NCBI GenBank assembly: GCA_041661965.1
Contig: JBAZTH010000001.1
Location: 434,001-498,000 of the forward strand
Direction: 5' to 3'
From: Candidatus Margulisiibacteriota bacterium
GTDB taxonomy: Bacteria; Margulisbacteria; WOR-1; O2-12-FULL-45-9; XYB2-FULL-48-7
DNA: 64,000 nucleotides
Under the pieces are notes generated by a model. That model worked only from the letters and a program-made list of their open reading frames with translations, was not told where the DNA came from and searched no databases. A program made the position numbers and the translations under genes. This document shows, piece by piece, positions 35,978-44,444 of the stretch. Numbering within the stretch: position 1 is the first letter of the stretch; each line of letters starts with the position of its first letter.

Positions 35978-36038
35978 ATTGTGGAAGCCGAGACGATATT
36001 GCCTGCCTGCCGGTAGGCAGGTCTCAGGCTTCCACAAT
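35978..36038. repeat. Hairpin repeat type B with a second palindrome inserted in its loop
   Basis: Arms ATTGTGGAAGCC/GGCTTCCACAAT. Aligned to the copy at 25895, exactly 20 bases (36002-36021, CCTGCCTGCCGGTAGGCAGG) are added between GATATTG and TCTCAGG. The insert is itself an imperfect palindrome of a type seen as a dispersed repeat in other bacteria. Confidence 0.75.
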
Positions 36039-36067
36039 AAAAGAACTCATTATTTTAGGAGCAAACG

Positions 36068-36742
36068 ATGACGGTTTTAATTATTAAACATGAATCGACC
36101 GAGGGGCCAGGGACGATCGGTGATTTTTTGCGCGCGAACAAGATCCCTAGCCGGACCATTGAAGCGTGGAACGGCGAGCCGCTGCCGACAGGCCTGGCCG
36201 GGGTGAGCGCGGTCCTCTCTCTCGGCGGACCGATGAATGTTTATGAGGAAACGAAGTATCCTTTTCTGGCGGACGAGGACAAACTGATCAAGAAAGCCCT
36301 GGCCGGAAGAATTCCGTTCCTCGGCGTTTGTCTCGGTGCTCAATTGCTCGCCAAAGCGGCCGGAGGCCGGGTCTATCCCGCGCCGCAAAAAGAGCTCGGC
36401 TGGGGAAGAGTAAGCTTGACCGACGCGGCCGCCTTGGACCAGGTTTTTGCCGGCTCGCTGCCGCTCCTCGATGTTTTTCAGTGGCACGGCGACACTTTTG
36501 ATCTGCCGCCGGGCGGAATACTTTTGGCCGGCGGGGAGATCGTTGCCAACCAGGCTTTTAAGGTCGGCTCGGCCTACGGTTTTCAATTCCACGTTGAAAT
36601 AAATGAGCCGCTCATTCGTGATTGGTTCAAGACCGGTGCGTCTGAATATTTGGTCCGTTATCATTTGCTGGAAAACGTTTACCGGTCGGCCGCCGACCGG
36701 TTGTACCGCAACTTTTTTGCCCTGACTTCCAAAGCTTTGTGA
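36068..36742 (+). CDS. Class I glutamine amidotransferase (GMP synthase-like domain)
   Basis: 224 residues, stand-alone. The nucleophile elbow is GVCLGAQLLAKAAGG (Cys about 94) and the catalytic His-Glu is in FQFHVE (about 176-181). LSLGGPMNVYEETKYPFL is typical of the GuaA-like group of uncertain substrate (often annotated as GMP synthase). No synthetase domain is fused, so it is not GuaA itself. GGAG lies before the ATG. It is isolated between hairpin repeats and the flagellar promoter. Confidence 0.85.
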   Translation: MTVLIIKHESTEGPGTIGDFLRANKIPSRTIEAWNGEPLPTGLAGVSAVLSLGGPMNVYEETKYPFLADEDKLIKKALAGRIPFLGVCLGAQLLAKAAGGRVYPAPQKELGWGRVSLTDAAALDQVFAGSLPLLDVFQWHGDTFDLPPGGILLAGGEIVANQAFKVGSAYGFQFHVEINEPLIRDWFKTGASEYLVRYHLLENVYRSAADRLYRNFFALTSKAL

Positions 36743-36754
36743 AATTTGATTTTG

Positions 36755-36783
36755 TTGACTTTTAATGGTCGCCAGTCTATAAT
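36755..36783 (+). promoter_or_regulatory. Sigma70-type promoter of the flagellar operon
   Basis: TTGACT at 36755-36760 and TATAAT at 36778-36783, spacer 17. The first ATG (36793) is nine bases after the -10 box with no Shine-Dalgarno. No sigma28 or sigma54 motif was seen, so the early basal-body genes appear to use the housekeeping factor. Confidence 0.75.
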
Positions 36784-36792
36784 TTCCCCACC

Positions 36793-37530
36793 ATGACAGA
36801 CCGCATCCTAGAGATCGGAAGCGCCGGCCTGGATACCGCCGACCAAAGAGTCAGAAAGATGATGGACAATATGGTCGGATCTCAAGTGCCGGGCTACAGG
36901 AAGTCCGAAGCGGTGGTCAGAGGTTTCCCCCTCGAATTGGAAGAAGCGACCAATAAAATTTCCCCCGTTAAACCGCAAGTTGAAGGAACTCATTACTCGA
37001 CCGAGAGCGGCGCGCTGGTCAAGACCAATAATAAACTCGATGTCGCGCTTGGCAGCGAAGGTTTTTTTGTCGTAACCGGTCCCTGGGGCGAAGGCTACAC
37101 AAGAGATGGGCGCTTTCGTCTCGATAAGGATGGGCGGCTGATCACGGTCGCTGGAAACCTGCCGATTTTAGGGAAAATGGGGCCGATCGTTGTTACTCCC
37201 GGCTCCGATGTTGAATTTACGCAGGAAGGGGCGATCAAAGTCGACGGCGCGGTCGTCGACCAGTTGAAAGTGGTCAAGCCGGAAACCAAAGAGACTCTGG
37301 AGTCGCTCAACGGCAGTCTGTTCAAGAAAAAAGAGGCCCTGTCGGTTATGACCGATGTCGAAACCCCCCGCCTGATCCAGGGGTATGTCGAATCGTCCAA
37401 TGCCAACATCGTCGACCAGTACATGGAAATGATCCAGGTCGAACGGATGACCAACGTGATGAGCAAAGTTATCTTGAACCGCGACCAGAACTTGTCCCGG
37501 GCGATGGAACTCGGACGCCCGACCCAGTAA
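36793..37530 (+). CDS. flgF: Flagellar basal-body rod protein FlgF-like
   Basis: 245 residues of the hook/basal-body rod family. N-terminal D0 segment LDTADQRVRKMMDNMVGSQVPGYRK, central VALGSEGFFVVTGPWGEGYTRDGRFRLDKDGRLIT in pieces (the common FlgE/F/G core), and C-terminal YVESSNANIVDQYMEMIQVER helix. It assembles the proximal rod outside the inner membrane, exported by the flagellar type III system. It lies just before flgG, hence FlgF. The first gene of a 15-gene operon. Confidence 0.87.
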   Translation: MTDRILEIGSAGLDTADQRVRKMMDNMVGSQVPGYRKSEAVVRGFPLELEEATNKISPVKPQVEGTHYSTESGALVKTNNKLDVALGSEGFFVVTGPWGEGYTRDGRFRLDKDGRLITVAGNLPILGKMGPIVVTPGSDVEFTQEGAIKVDGAVVDQLKVVKPETKETLESLNGSLFKKKEALSVMTDVETPRLIQGYVESSNANIVDQYMEMIQVERMTNVMSKVILNRDQNLSRAMELGRPTQ

Positions 37531-37549
37531 TTTAAAGGAGGAAAAAATT

Positions 37550-38347
37550 ATGTTTCAGCCGCTTTATGTCGCCGCCACCGGCTTGGACGCGGTCCAAGAC
37601 GAAATTCTCGATATTACCAACAATCTGGCCAACGCCAAGACCGTCGGGTTCAAAAAAGGGCGCGCCGAGATGGAAAGCCTTTTCTATGTCGAAAAAAGTT
37701 TCCAGGATATCCTCTACGAAGAAATGGCCGGCACGGAAGCAACCCCGGTTAACGTTGAATACGGCACCGGCGTGCGGATCGCTTCGACTCCCAAAGACCA
37801 CAGCCAGGGGGCGATCGAAGTTACCAACAATCCGCTCGATCTGGCGATCCAGGGGGACGGCTTTTTTCCGGTCAGACTGCCGGACGGCTCGCCGGCTTAC
37901 ACCCGGGCGGGAAATTTCCGGGTCGATAACGACGGGAATATCGTCGATCCCAACGGTCGGATCCTGGAACCGGGGCTCATTATTCCCACCGACGTGACGA
38001 GCGTTACCGTCCGCCAGGATGGGATGATCCTGGTTGCCCGTAATAATGAAAGCGATCTGACGGAGCTGGGACAGATCACTTTGGCCCGTTTTACCAATAA
38101 AGCCGGTTTGAAATCGATCGGCCAGAACCTCTACCAAAAAAGCGAAGCTTCAGGCGAGCCGGTGATCGGCTTGGCCAATGAAGAAGGTTACGGTTCGATC
38201 AATCAGTATTCGCTCGAGCAGAGCAACGTCGACGTTATTTCCGAGATGATGCGGATGGTCATGGCCCAGCGGGTCTTTGACACGGTGACCAAAGCGGTCC
38301 AGAGCTACGAAGGGATGCTCGCTTCGCTCGATAAGATGAAAGCGTAA
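37550..38347 (+). CDS. flgG: Flagellar distal rod protein FlgG
   Basis: 265 residues. Typical FlgG: YVAATGLDAVQDEILDITNNLANAKTVGFKK (in two parts) at the N-terminus, DLAIQGDGFFPVRLPDGSPAYTRAGNFRVD in the core, and the C-terminal YSLEQSNVDVISEMMRMVMAQRVFDTVTKAVQ helix. It forms the distal rod inside the P and L rings. AAAGGAGG lies before the ATG. Confidence 0.95.
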   Translation: MFQPLYVAATGLDAVQDEILDITNNLANAKTVGFKKGRAEMESLFYVEKSFQDILYEEMAGTEATPVNVEYGTGVRIASTPKDHSQGAIEVTNNPLDLAIQGDGFFPVRLPDGSPAYTRAGNFRVDNDGNIVDPNGRILEPGLIIPTDVTSVTVRQDGMILVARNNESDLTELGQITLARFTNKAGLKSIGQNLYQKSEASGEPVIGLANEEGYGSINQYSLEQSNVDVISEMMRMVMAQRVFDTVTKAVQSYEGMLASLDKMKA

Positions 38348-38351
38348 TAAG

Positions 38352-39062
38352 ATGAAAAAAATTATCGGCGTATTGCTATTGTGCTGTTCCTTAAGCGGCG
38401 TTGTTCTGGCCGCAACGCCGGCCGAGCGGATCGTCGAGACGATCAAAGGAATGGTCCTGGCCAAATACCCGAACGTTGTCCGGGAAGAACTGCGGGTCGA
38501 AATTAAAATAGACGAAAAGGGGAAGGCCGCGCTCCTCACGGCCGATGACGCCTCAACCTACCGGGTCATGGAAGTTTTTCCCGATTTCAAACCGATCGGC
38601 AATGTTATTTTTCCGATCGAAGTCAAAAAAACCGGCGCGGTCGGTAAGATTTTTGTCCGGGCGAAAGTCGAGGTCTTAAAAAAGATCGTGGTCGCAGCCG
38701 CCGGCTTGGGACGCAATAAGCCGCTGCAAGCCGGCGATTTTACTTACGAGACCAGAGATGTTGCCTTGCTGCCGCAAAAATATTACACCGATTTCCAGCC
38801 GCTGCTCGGTAAAGAAGCCAAGATCCCGATCCCGGCGAACAGCACGATCTTCGAATGGATGATCGGCGAGCCGCCGGTCATTAGAGCGGGGAGCGAGGTC
38901 GGTCTTGTTGTGGCCGCCCCCGATATCAGCGTGCGGGTCGCCGGGCTGGCCCTGGAAAACGGTTATCTGAACGAACAGATCAAGGTCAGGAAAAAAGAGT
39001 CCGGCAAAATTCTGTTCGGCAAAGTTCTTTCCAATAATGAAGTTGAGGTGGAATTGAAATGA
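38352..39062 (+). CDS. flgA: P-ring assembly chaperone FlgA
   Basis: 236 residues with a signal peptide (cleavage near VVLAATPA, about 22). The C-terminal SAF-type domain (about 115-235: VVAAAGLGRNKPLQAGDFT ... VRVAGLALENGYLNEQIKVRK...GKILFGKVLSNNEVEV, in pieces) is characteristic of FlgA. A periplasmic helper for FlgI ring assembly, placed right before flgH and flgI. Confidence 0.87.
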   Translation: MKKIIGVLLLCCSLSGVVLAATPAERIVETIKGMVLAKYPNVVREELRVEIKIDEKGKAALLTADDASTYRVMEVFPDFKPIGNVIFPIEVKKTGAVGKIFVRAKVEVLKKIVVAAAGLGRNKPLQAGDFTYETRDVALLPQKYYTDFQPLLGKEAKIPIPANSTIFEWMIGEPPVIRAGSEVGLVVAAPDISVRVAGLALENGYLNEQIKVRKKESGKILFGKVLSNNEVEVELK

Positions 39063-39646
39063 GAAAGCTCTATGTCGCTTTTCTGCTTGGGTTCCTGGTT
39101 TCCGGAGTAGCGACTGCCGATTCGCTCTGGAACGATAAGTCTTCTTCGCCTTATTCGCCCCAGAAACCGTTCAAAGTGGGGGATCTGATCAACGTTATAA
39201 TCCTGGAAAATTCCAACGCCAGAAATTTGGCCAACACCAAGACCGACGTCAAAGACGACCTCTCCACGAAATATACCCAAACTTTTGCCCGGTTGGCGCC
39301 GATCCTCGGGACCAATAATTCGGCGACCGTCAATTTAAGCAATAAGTATGACGGCGGCGGCCAGACGACCCGGGGAAGCAATGTCCAGGCCCGTTTTGCC
39401 GCCTGGGTGACGGAAGTTCGTCCGAACGGGATCCTCTCCGTTGAAGGGCATCATAAAGTTGAGGTCAATAATGAACTTCAGGAGATCACTTTTACCGGGT
39501 TGATCAGGACGAAAGATATTTCCAACGCCAACTCAATTTTTTCCTATCAGGTGGCCAAGGCCAGCGTTTCGGTGAAGGGGACCGGGTCGGTCGCCGATTC
39601 GGAAACGCCGGGTTGGTTTACCAGAATAATTAATTGGCTTTTCTAA
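39059..39646 (+). CDS. flgH: Flagellar L-ring protein FlgH
   Basis: 195 residues. LWNDKSSSPYSPQKPFKVGD, LINVIILENSNARN and LSVEGHHKVEVNNELQEITFTGLIR in pieces are clear FlgH marks. FlgH forms the outer-membrane ring, so the cell is diderm. It has a signal peptide but no cysteine in the first 30 residues (ends SGVATADS), so the lipoprotein anchor usual in Proteobacteria is absent. It overlaps flgA by four bases (ATGA). Confidence 0.9.
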   Translation: MRKLYVAFLLGFLVSGVATADSLWNDKSSSPYSPQKPFKVGDLINVIILENSNARNLANTKTDVKDDLSTKYTQTFARLAPILGTNNSATVNLSNKYDGGGQTTRGSNVQARFAAWVTEVRPNGILSVEGHHKVEVNNELQEITFTGLIRTKDISNANSIFSYQVAKASVSVKGTGSVADSETPGWFTRIINWLF

Positions 39647-39675
39647 AGCAAAAAGAAATGATATTATTGCCTGAA

Positions 39676-40755
39676 ATGAATCGAGTGAAAAAAATATTTG
39701 CCGTTTTGCTGGCCGTTTCTTTCGGAACGGCGGTTTTCGCGGCTTCGCCGCCGGTTAGGCTGAAAGATATCGCGCGGGTCCTGGAAGCGCGCGAAAACCA
39801 GCTGATGGGTTTCGGCCTGGTGGTCGGCCTTAGGAATACCGGCGATCGCTCGCAGAACGAAGTGACCCAGCAAGCGATGGCCAATGTTCTTTCCCGGATG
39901 GGGATCATTCCTCAAGCGGTCGATTTTAAGACCCGCAACACCGCCGCAGTCATGGTGACGGCGGCTCTTCCTCCCTTTGTTAAACCGGGGGACAAGATCG
40001 ACATTACAGTCTCGTCCGTCGGTGACGCGACTTCACTGCAGGGGGGGACGCTCCTGACGACCCCGCTCCAGGGCGTAGACGATCAGATCTACGCCGTCGG
40101 CCAGGGGAACGTGGTGGTTGGGGCGGAATCTTTCCCTTATGTTAAACAGCAAACGACGACCGTCGGCCGGATCCCGGGCGGGGCGCTGGTGGAAAAAGAA
40201 GTTCCCGTGACCGCCGGGAAAAGCGGGAGCGTGACGCTGGTCTTGACCCAGCCTGATTTTACTTCCGCCAATCGGGTGGTCGCGGCTTTGAGCCGGGTGG
40301 GGCTGAACGCGGAAGCGAAAGACGCGGCGACGATCGTGGTCTCTTCGGATAAGGGAGAAGATTACGTCGCCCTGATCTCCAAGATCGAAGCGGTCCGGGT
40401 CACTCCCGACACCGTTGCCAAAATCATCATCAACGAACGGACAGGAACGATCGTCATCGGTGAAAATGTCGTGATCGCGCCGGTCGCCGTTTCTTACGGC
40501 GGGATCGAGGTCACGATCCGCGATGTCGCTTTGTACTCTGAAGGCGGGGCGAGCGCCGGCGATCAATATCAGGCGACGACCCGCGCCCGGCTGAACAAGA
40601 CCGGCGCCAATTTGAAAGTTATTCCGGCGTCGCCGACCCTGGCCAGATTAGTCAGGGCGCTCAACGCGATCAACGCTTCGCCCAAAGATATGATTGCTAT
40701 CCTGCAGGCGCTGAAAAAAAGCGGCGCGATCAAAGCTGAATTGGAGATTATTTAA
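39676..40755 (+). CDS. flgI: Flagellar P-ring protein FlgI
   Basis: 359 residues from the chosen ATG, which begins a good signal peptide (MNRVKKIFAVLLAVSFGTAVFAA). Then VRLKDIARVLEARENQLMGFGLVVGL, the classic FlgI N-terminus in two parts, and RIPGGALVEKEVP later. It forms the ring in the peptidoglycan layer. The ORF is open upstream to a TTG at 39634, overlapping flgH; the signal peptide argues for 39676 (GTG 39685 also possible). No Shine-Dalgarno is clear, so coupling to flgH translation is likely. Confidence 0.93.
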   Translation: MNRVKKIFAVLLAVSFGTAVFAASPPVRLKDIARVLEARENQLMGFGLVVGLRNTGDRSQNEVTQQAMANVLSRMGIIPQAVDFKTRNTAAVMVTAALPPFVKPGDKIDITVSSVGDATSLQGGTLLTTPLQGVDDQIYAVGQGNVVVGAESFPYVKQQTTTVGRIPGGALVEKEVPVTAGKSGSVTLVLTQPDFTSANRVVAALSRVGLNAEAKDAATIVVSSDKGEDYVALISKIEAVRVTPDTVAKIIINERTGTIVIGENVVIAPVAVSYGGIEVTIRDVALYSEGGASAGDQYQATTRARLNKTGANLKVIPASPTLARLVRALNAINASPKDMIAILQALKKSGAIKAELEII

Positions 40756-41061
40756 ATGATAGAAGGAATTTCACCGGTCGCCGCCAGCGGATCTGAAGAT
40801 CTTTTTCAGGTGCCGGCTGCGGTTAGCCGGGACGAGCAGGTCAAAGAAGAATTTATGACGATGTTTTACAAGGAAATGCTGAAACAGACGTTCAAGGCGC
40901 CCAAGCTTGGTCCGGTCGACGATGAGAACGCCGGCCAGTCGGCCTATTCGACCCTGACCGCCGATCTAATGGTCGAGCAATTGGCCCGGCAGATGGCGCA
41001 GAGCGCCAATGCCCGGCCGGCCTGGCTGGATGAGCGGGTTAGGGAAGAGGGAGCCCAATGA
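40756..41061 (+). CDS. flgJ: Rod-binding protein, FlgJ N-terminal domain only
   Basis: 101 residues matching the rod-binding domain: EFMTMFYKEMLKQTFKAPK then YSTLTADLMVEQLARQMAQS. The C-terminal muramidase domain of proteobacterial FlgJ is absent, as in many other phyla, so peptidoglycan cutting must be done by another enzyme. Starts directly after the flgI stop; the next start overlaps its stop (ATGA). Confidence 0.8.
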   Translation: MIEGISPVAASGSEDLFQVPAAVSRDEQVKEEFMTMFYKEMLKQTFKAPKLGPVDDENAGQSAYSTLTADLMVEQLARQMAQSANARPAWLDERVREEGAQ

Positions 41062-41777
41062 AAAAAACAGCGATAAAATCGGCTCCGTTCTCCGTTGAGG
41101 CCTACATGCCGCTGGTCCACTCGATCGCCTCAATGGTTTCCGCCAAGGGACTGCCGCCCAACATCGAATATGACGACCTGGTCTCCGACGGCACGGTTGG
41201 TTTGATGAAGGCCTGGGACAATTTCGACGTTAAGCGCGGGGTCAAGTTCGAAACTTACGCTTCCTACCGTATTCGGGGGGAGATCCTCGACGGTTTGAAA
41301 AACTACAATCCGGTCCCGTACCGGGTGCAGGTGATGGTCCGGGACCTGGCCAAGAAAGGGGTCAGCTCCGTTGTCGACCGCAAGAACAAAAAAAATGATG
41401 ATGAGGAAGAAAAACTTTTAGAAAAAAAAGAGCTTTCGGAAGATGAATTCAAGCAGGCGATCAAGCGGATCAAAAAGATCGTTTCCGCCTCCGCTTTAAT
41501 GTATCTTTTGTCGATTGAAGACATGCAGACAACCGGGACGGAAGTCTTCGCGCCGAGCGAAGGGACCCCGGCTTCCGACGCGGACTTCGCGGAGCTTAAG
41601 GAACGGATCCGTTTTGAGATCGGCAATTTGCCGGCGCAGCAGCGCCAGGTCCTGGAATTGTTCTTTCATAAAGGGATCAACCAGAAAACCATCGCCGAGA
41701 AGCTTGACCTTTCCCGGCCGAAGGTTTGTCGGGTGTTGAGCAAAGCGATCGCCGCCCTGAAAAAGAGGTTGAAATAA
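41058..41777 (+). CDS. fliA: RNA polymerase sigma factor FliA/WhiG family (sigma28)
   Basis: 239 residues. Region 2 appears as VSDGTVGLMKAWDNFDVKRGVKFETYASYRIRGEILDGLK (about 45-84, given in the FliA order YDDLVSDG, FETYASYRIRG). Region 4 is near LPAQQRQVLELFFHKGINQKTIAEKLDLSRPKV, in pieces (about 190-225). It would direct late flagellar genes such as flagellin. A basic/acidic Lys-Glu-rich linker lies at about 105-135. It sits unusually in the middle of a structural operon. A run of eight A bases at about 41389 lies within the linker. Confidence 0.93.
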   Translation: MKKTAIKSAPFSVEAYMPLVHSIASMVSAKGLPPNIEYDDLVSDGTVGLMKAWDNFDVKRGVKFETYASYRIRGEILDGLKNYNPVPYRVQVMVRDLAKKGVSSVVDRKNKKNDDEEEKLLEKKELSEDEFKQAIKRIKKIVSASALMYLLSIEDMQTTGTEVFAPSEGTPASDADFAELKERIRFEIGNLPAQQRQVLELFFHKGINQKTIAEKLDLSRPKVCRVLSKAIAALKKRLK

Positions 41778-42070
41778 TGGAAGTATTTGACCCGACTTTC
41801 GGCCAGATGGAGCGTTCGATGGCGATCGCGACCAAACGCCAGGCGGTCATCACCCAGAACGTCGCCAACGCCAAGACGCCGGGCTTTGAAGCGCTTGAGT
41901 TTGACGAACAGCTGATGAAAGCGGTGAAGCGGCAGGATAAAAAAGAGGTCGTGCTGGAAGACGAACTGGCCGCTCTGACCAAAAATTCGGTGGAATATTC
42001 TTCTTACGTGAAACTGATGACGTCCAAACTCAATATCCTGAAGACGATTGCTTCGCAGGGCAGGAGGTAA
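41777..42070 (+). CDS. flgB: Flagellar proximal rod protein FlgB
   Basis: 97 residues, short for FlgB (often about 130). TKRQAVITQNVANAKTPGFEALEFDEQL is the rod-family N-terminal motif in two parts, and SYVKLMTSKLNILKTIASQGRR the C-terminal helix. The start shares a base with the fliA stop (TAATG), with GAGGT upstream. The longer ORF from 41726 inside fliA is rejected. Confidence 0.88.
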   Translation: MEVFDPTFGQMERSMAIATKRQAVITQNVANAKTPGFEALEFDEQLMKAVKRQDKKEVVLEDELAALTKNSVEYSSYVKLMTSKLNILKTIASQGRR

Positions 42071-42073
42071 TAG

Positions 42074-42505
42074 ATGGGACTTAATCAGGCGATGGCCATT
42101 AGCGTTGACGGGCTGGACGCCCAGCGGCGGACCCAGGAGCTGATCGCCTCGAACCTGGCCAACGCCAGCACCACTCGAACGGTTTTCGGCGAGCCGTACC
42201 GCCGGAAAGTCGCCGTTTATTCGGAAAAGCCGATGTCGTTTGCTCAAACTCTTAGTCAGGCGGAGAACCGCCTGGCGATCGGCGGCGGCGTTCAGGTGGA
42301 AGTTGTTGAGGATAAAGCGCCGTTCGATAAAGTTTACAATCCGGGCCATCCCGACGCCGACGAACAAGGATATGTCCTGATGCCGAACGTTAAAATGTCG
42401 GCCGAGTATGCCAACATGATCGAAGCGTCGAAATATTACGAGGCGAACATTACCGCCTTCAACGCGACCAAAAAAATGATGCAGGACGCGCTGACGATCC
42501 AATAA
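42074..42505 (+). CDS. flgC: Flagellar proximal rod protein FlgC
   Basis: 143 residues. N-terminal MAISVDGLDAQRRTQELIASNLANAS and C-terminal YVLMPNVKMSAEYANMIEASKYYEANITAFNATKKMM, both in the FlgC pattern (given in parts). A proximal rod subunit with FlgB and FlgF. Shine-Dalgarno AGGAGG just before the ATG. Confidence 0.93.
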   Translation: MGLNQAMAISVDGLDAQRRTQELIASNLANASTTRTVFGEPYRRKVAVYSEKPMSFAQTLSQAENRLAIGGGVQVEVVEDKAPFDKVYNPGHPDADEQGYVLMPNVKMSAEYANMIEASKYYEANITAFNATKKMMQDALTIQ

Positions 42506-42517
42506 GGAGGGGGAACC

Positions 42518-42886
42518 ATGGCCATTAATCCGGTCAATGCCGATCTTCGTTTAGCCCAACTGCTGGGAGATGACCTGATCGCGCAGGCCCCGTCAACGAC
42601 TTCGCCGGCGCCGCTCGGCTCCGCCGCGGCCGCTTTGACCGGCGACAAGCCCCTTTCGTCGAACATGTTCGATGATGTTCTCAATAAAACGATCGAAGCG
42701 CTGAACGGCGTCAGTAAGTCCGAATTTCACGCCAACCAGATGATCGAGCGCTACTCCCGCGGCGAAGTTGAATTGCACGACGTGATGGTGGCCCAGTCGA
42801 AAATGAGCGTGATGGTCCAGATGGCGGTCACAACGATCAATGGCGCGGTCAATACGTTCAAAGAAATCACCCAAATGCAGATCTAA
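42518..42886 (+). CDS. fliE: Flagellar hook-basal body complex protein FliE
   Basis: 122 residues. The C-terminal half (MIERYSRGEVELHDVMVAQSKMSVMVQM...GAVNTFKEITQMQI, in parts) is diagnostic of FliE, the adaptor between the MS ring and rod. The N-terminal 45 residues are Ala/Pro-rich and variable. GGAGG before the ATG. Confidence 0.92.
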   Translation: MAINPVNADLRLAQLLGDDLIAQAPSTTSPAPLGSAAAALTGDKPLSSNMFDDVLNKTIEALNGVSKSEFHANQMIERYSRGEVELHDVMVAQSKMSVMVQMAVTTINGAVNTFKEITQMQI

Positions 42887-42910
42887 AAGATCGCAGAAAG
42901 GAATAAATAG

Positions 42911-44443
42911 ATGGCAGAAGCACCGGCTGGTTTTGATTTGCGAAGGATGCTCTTGGTCGGCGGAGTGGTCCTGGTCGTTATTTTTTCCGCCATCTTCCTG
43001 TTCATTCGCGGCTGTGCCAGCAGTGATTTCAACCGCAACCCGAGCTATTCGGTCATCTATTCCAACCTTGATCTGAAAGATGCCGCCAACGTTATCGCCC
43101 GCCTTAAGGAGCTGAAGATCCCCTATACCATCCGCGAAGAGGGGAAGGCGATCGCCGTCCCCAAGGAAAAAGTCGATGAAGCCAGGCTCGGCTTGGCCGA
43201 AAAGAACCTGCCGATCGGCGGTTCGGTCGGCTGGGAAATATTTGACGAGACCAAGATGGGGGCGACCGATTTTGACCGCCGGATCCAATTGGTCCGCGCG
43301 ATCTCGGGGGAGCTGGCCCGCACTATCCGCCGGATCGAAGGGATCGACGATGTCCGGGTCCAGGTCGTGATCCCGGAAACCAAGCTTTTTGCCGTTTCGG
43401 TGGCGCCGGTCACCGCTTCGGTTTTACTGCGTTTGCGCCCGGGCTTTGAACTGACCCCCTCCAAAGTCAACGGGATAGTCCACCTGGTGGCGAGCAGCGT
43501 CGAAAACCTTCAACCGGAAAATGTGACCGTGATCGACGATTCCGGCAAGATCCTCTCTAAGCAGGCCGGCCTGCCGGTTACCGGTCTCAATGAAGGGGAG
43601 ATCCCGCCGCCGCCGCCCGCCAAAATGCTTCCCCAGATCGTCGAAACTCCGGCTGAAATCGTCCTGACCAAGGAAGCGGCCGCGTCGGCCGCCGTTAAGC
43701 CGGAAACCAAGGTCAAAGAAGTTTCCAAAGCGGCGGTCCCGGTAGCGCCGACCAAAGCCGCGCAACCGACTTCATTGAAAGTTGAAAAGACCGAGGTTCA
43801 ATCCGAACCGACCGCCGATCGGATCGTCCTTAAAACTACGGCGGTCAGGGACCTTGAACGGGAGCTTTCCGGTAAAGCGCAGGAGCTCTTGAACCGCTTT
43901 TATCCCCCCAATAGTTCGATCGTCAAGGTCAGCGTGTCGATCAAGCCGATGAAAGAGGACGAGATCAAGCTCAAAGACATCAAGATTAAAAAACTTAACA
44001 CGGTGATCCTGATCGACAACCGGATCGATCTGACCGCGAAATTGAAACAGGCGACCTTTACCACCGTTGCCGCCGCCGTTGGCCATAACAAGAAGCGGGG
44101 GGATATTCTTATCCTGCAGAAAGTCCCCTTCCATCTGGCGACTCCTTTGCCGGAAAAGGCCAAGAAGATCGCCAAGAAAACGACCGGCTATTCCGCGGCC
44201 TTCCGCCGCTACGTTTTGTGGGGGACAGTCGGGGTAGTTGGGTCGTTGGCCCTGCTCTGGCTCTGGTCGCTCGTCAGCGGCCGGAAAAGTCGCCAGCCGT
44301 TGCCGCGTGAAACCAACGTCGCGGCGCCGCTACCGACCGCGACCGCTCCGCCGGCCCAATCGGGAGTGGAGCGGGTCAGGAACGCGGTGGAGCAGAACCC
44401 GGAAAAAGTCGCCGACCTATTAAAAAAGTGGCTAAGTGAATAA
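42911..44443 (+). CDS. fliF: Flagellar MS-ring protein FliF
   Basis: 510 residues. TM1 at about 14-36; ring-building motifs SVIYSNLDLKDAANVIARLKE and ARLGLAEKNLPIGGSVGWEIFDET (parts); a long Ala/Lys/Pro-rich insert at about 240-300; TM2 at about 436-456. The C-terminal tail ends VADLLKKWLSE, the FliG-binding motif. It forms the inner-membrane ring. That the FliG-binding tail is intact matters, because the FliG after it is truncated. Confidence 0.95.
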   Translation: MAEAPAGFDLRRMLLVGGVVLVVIFSAIFLFIRGCASSDFNRNPSYSVIYSNLDLKDAANVIARLKELKIPYTIREEGKAIAVPKEKVDEARLGLAEKNLPIGGSVGWEIFDETKMGATDFDRRIQLVRAISGELARTIRRIEGIDDVRVQVVIPETKLFAVSVAPVTASVLLRLRPGFELTPSKVNGIVHLVASSVENLQPENVTVIDDSGKILSKQAGLPVTGLNEGEIPPPPPAKMLPQIVETPAEIVLTKEAAASAAVKPETKVKEVSKAAVPVAPTKAAQPTSLKVEKTEVQSEPTADRIVLKTTAVRDLERELSGKAQELLNRFYPPNSSIVKVSVSIKPMKEDEIKLKDIKIKKLNTVILIDNRIDLTAKLKQATFTTVAAAVGHNKKRGDILILQKVPFHLATPLPEKAKKIAKKTTGYSAAFRRYVLWGTVGVVGSLALLWLWSLVSGRKSRQPLPRETNVAAPLPTATAPPAQSGVERVRNAVEQNPEKVADLLKKWLSE

Positions 44444-44444
44444 T

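Noticed and set aside
25013..36038. CRISPR array from the repeated hairpins
   Set aside because: Copies are few, widely and unevenly spaced, in both orientations, with no regular spacers and no cas genes.
41726..41776. Longer FlgB starting inside fliA
   Set aside because: FlgB homology begins at the ATG 41777, which has a Shine-Dalgarno; the extra residues come from the fliA frame overlap.
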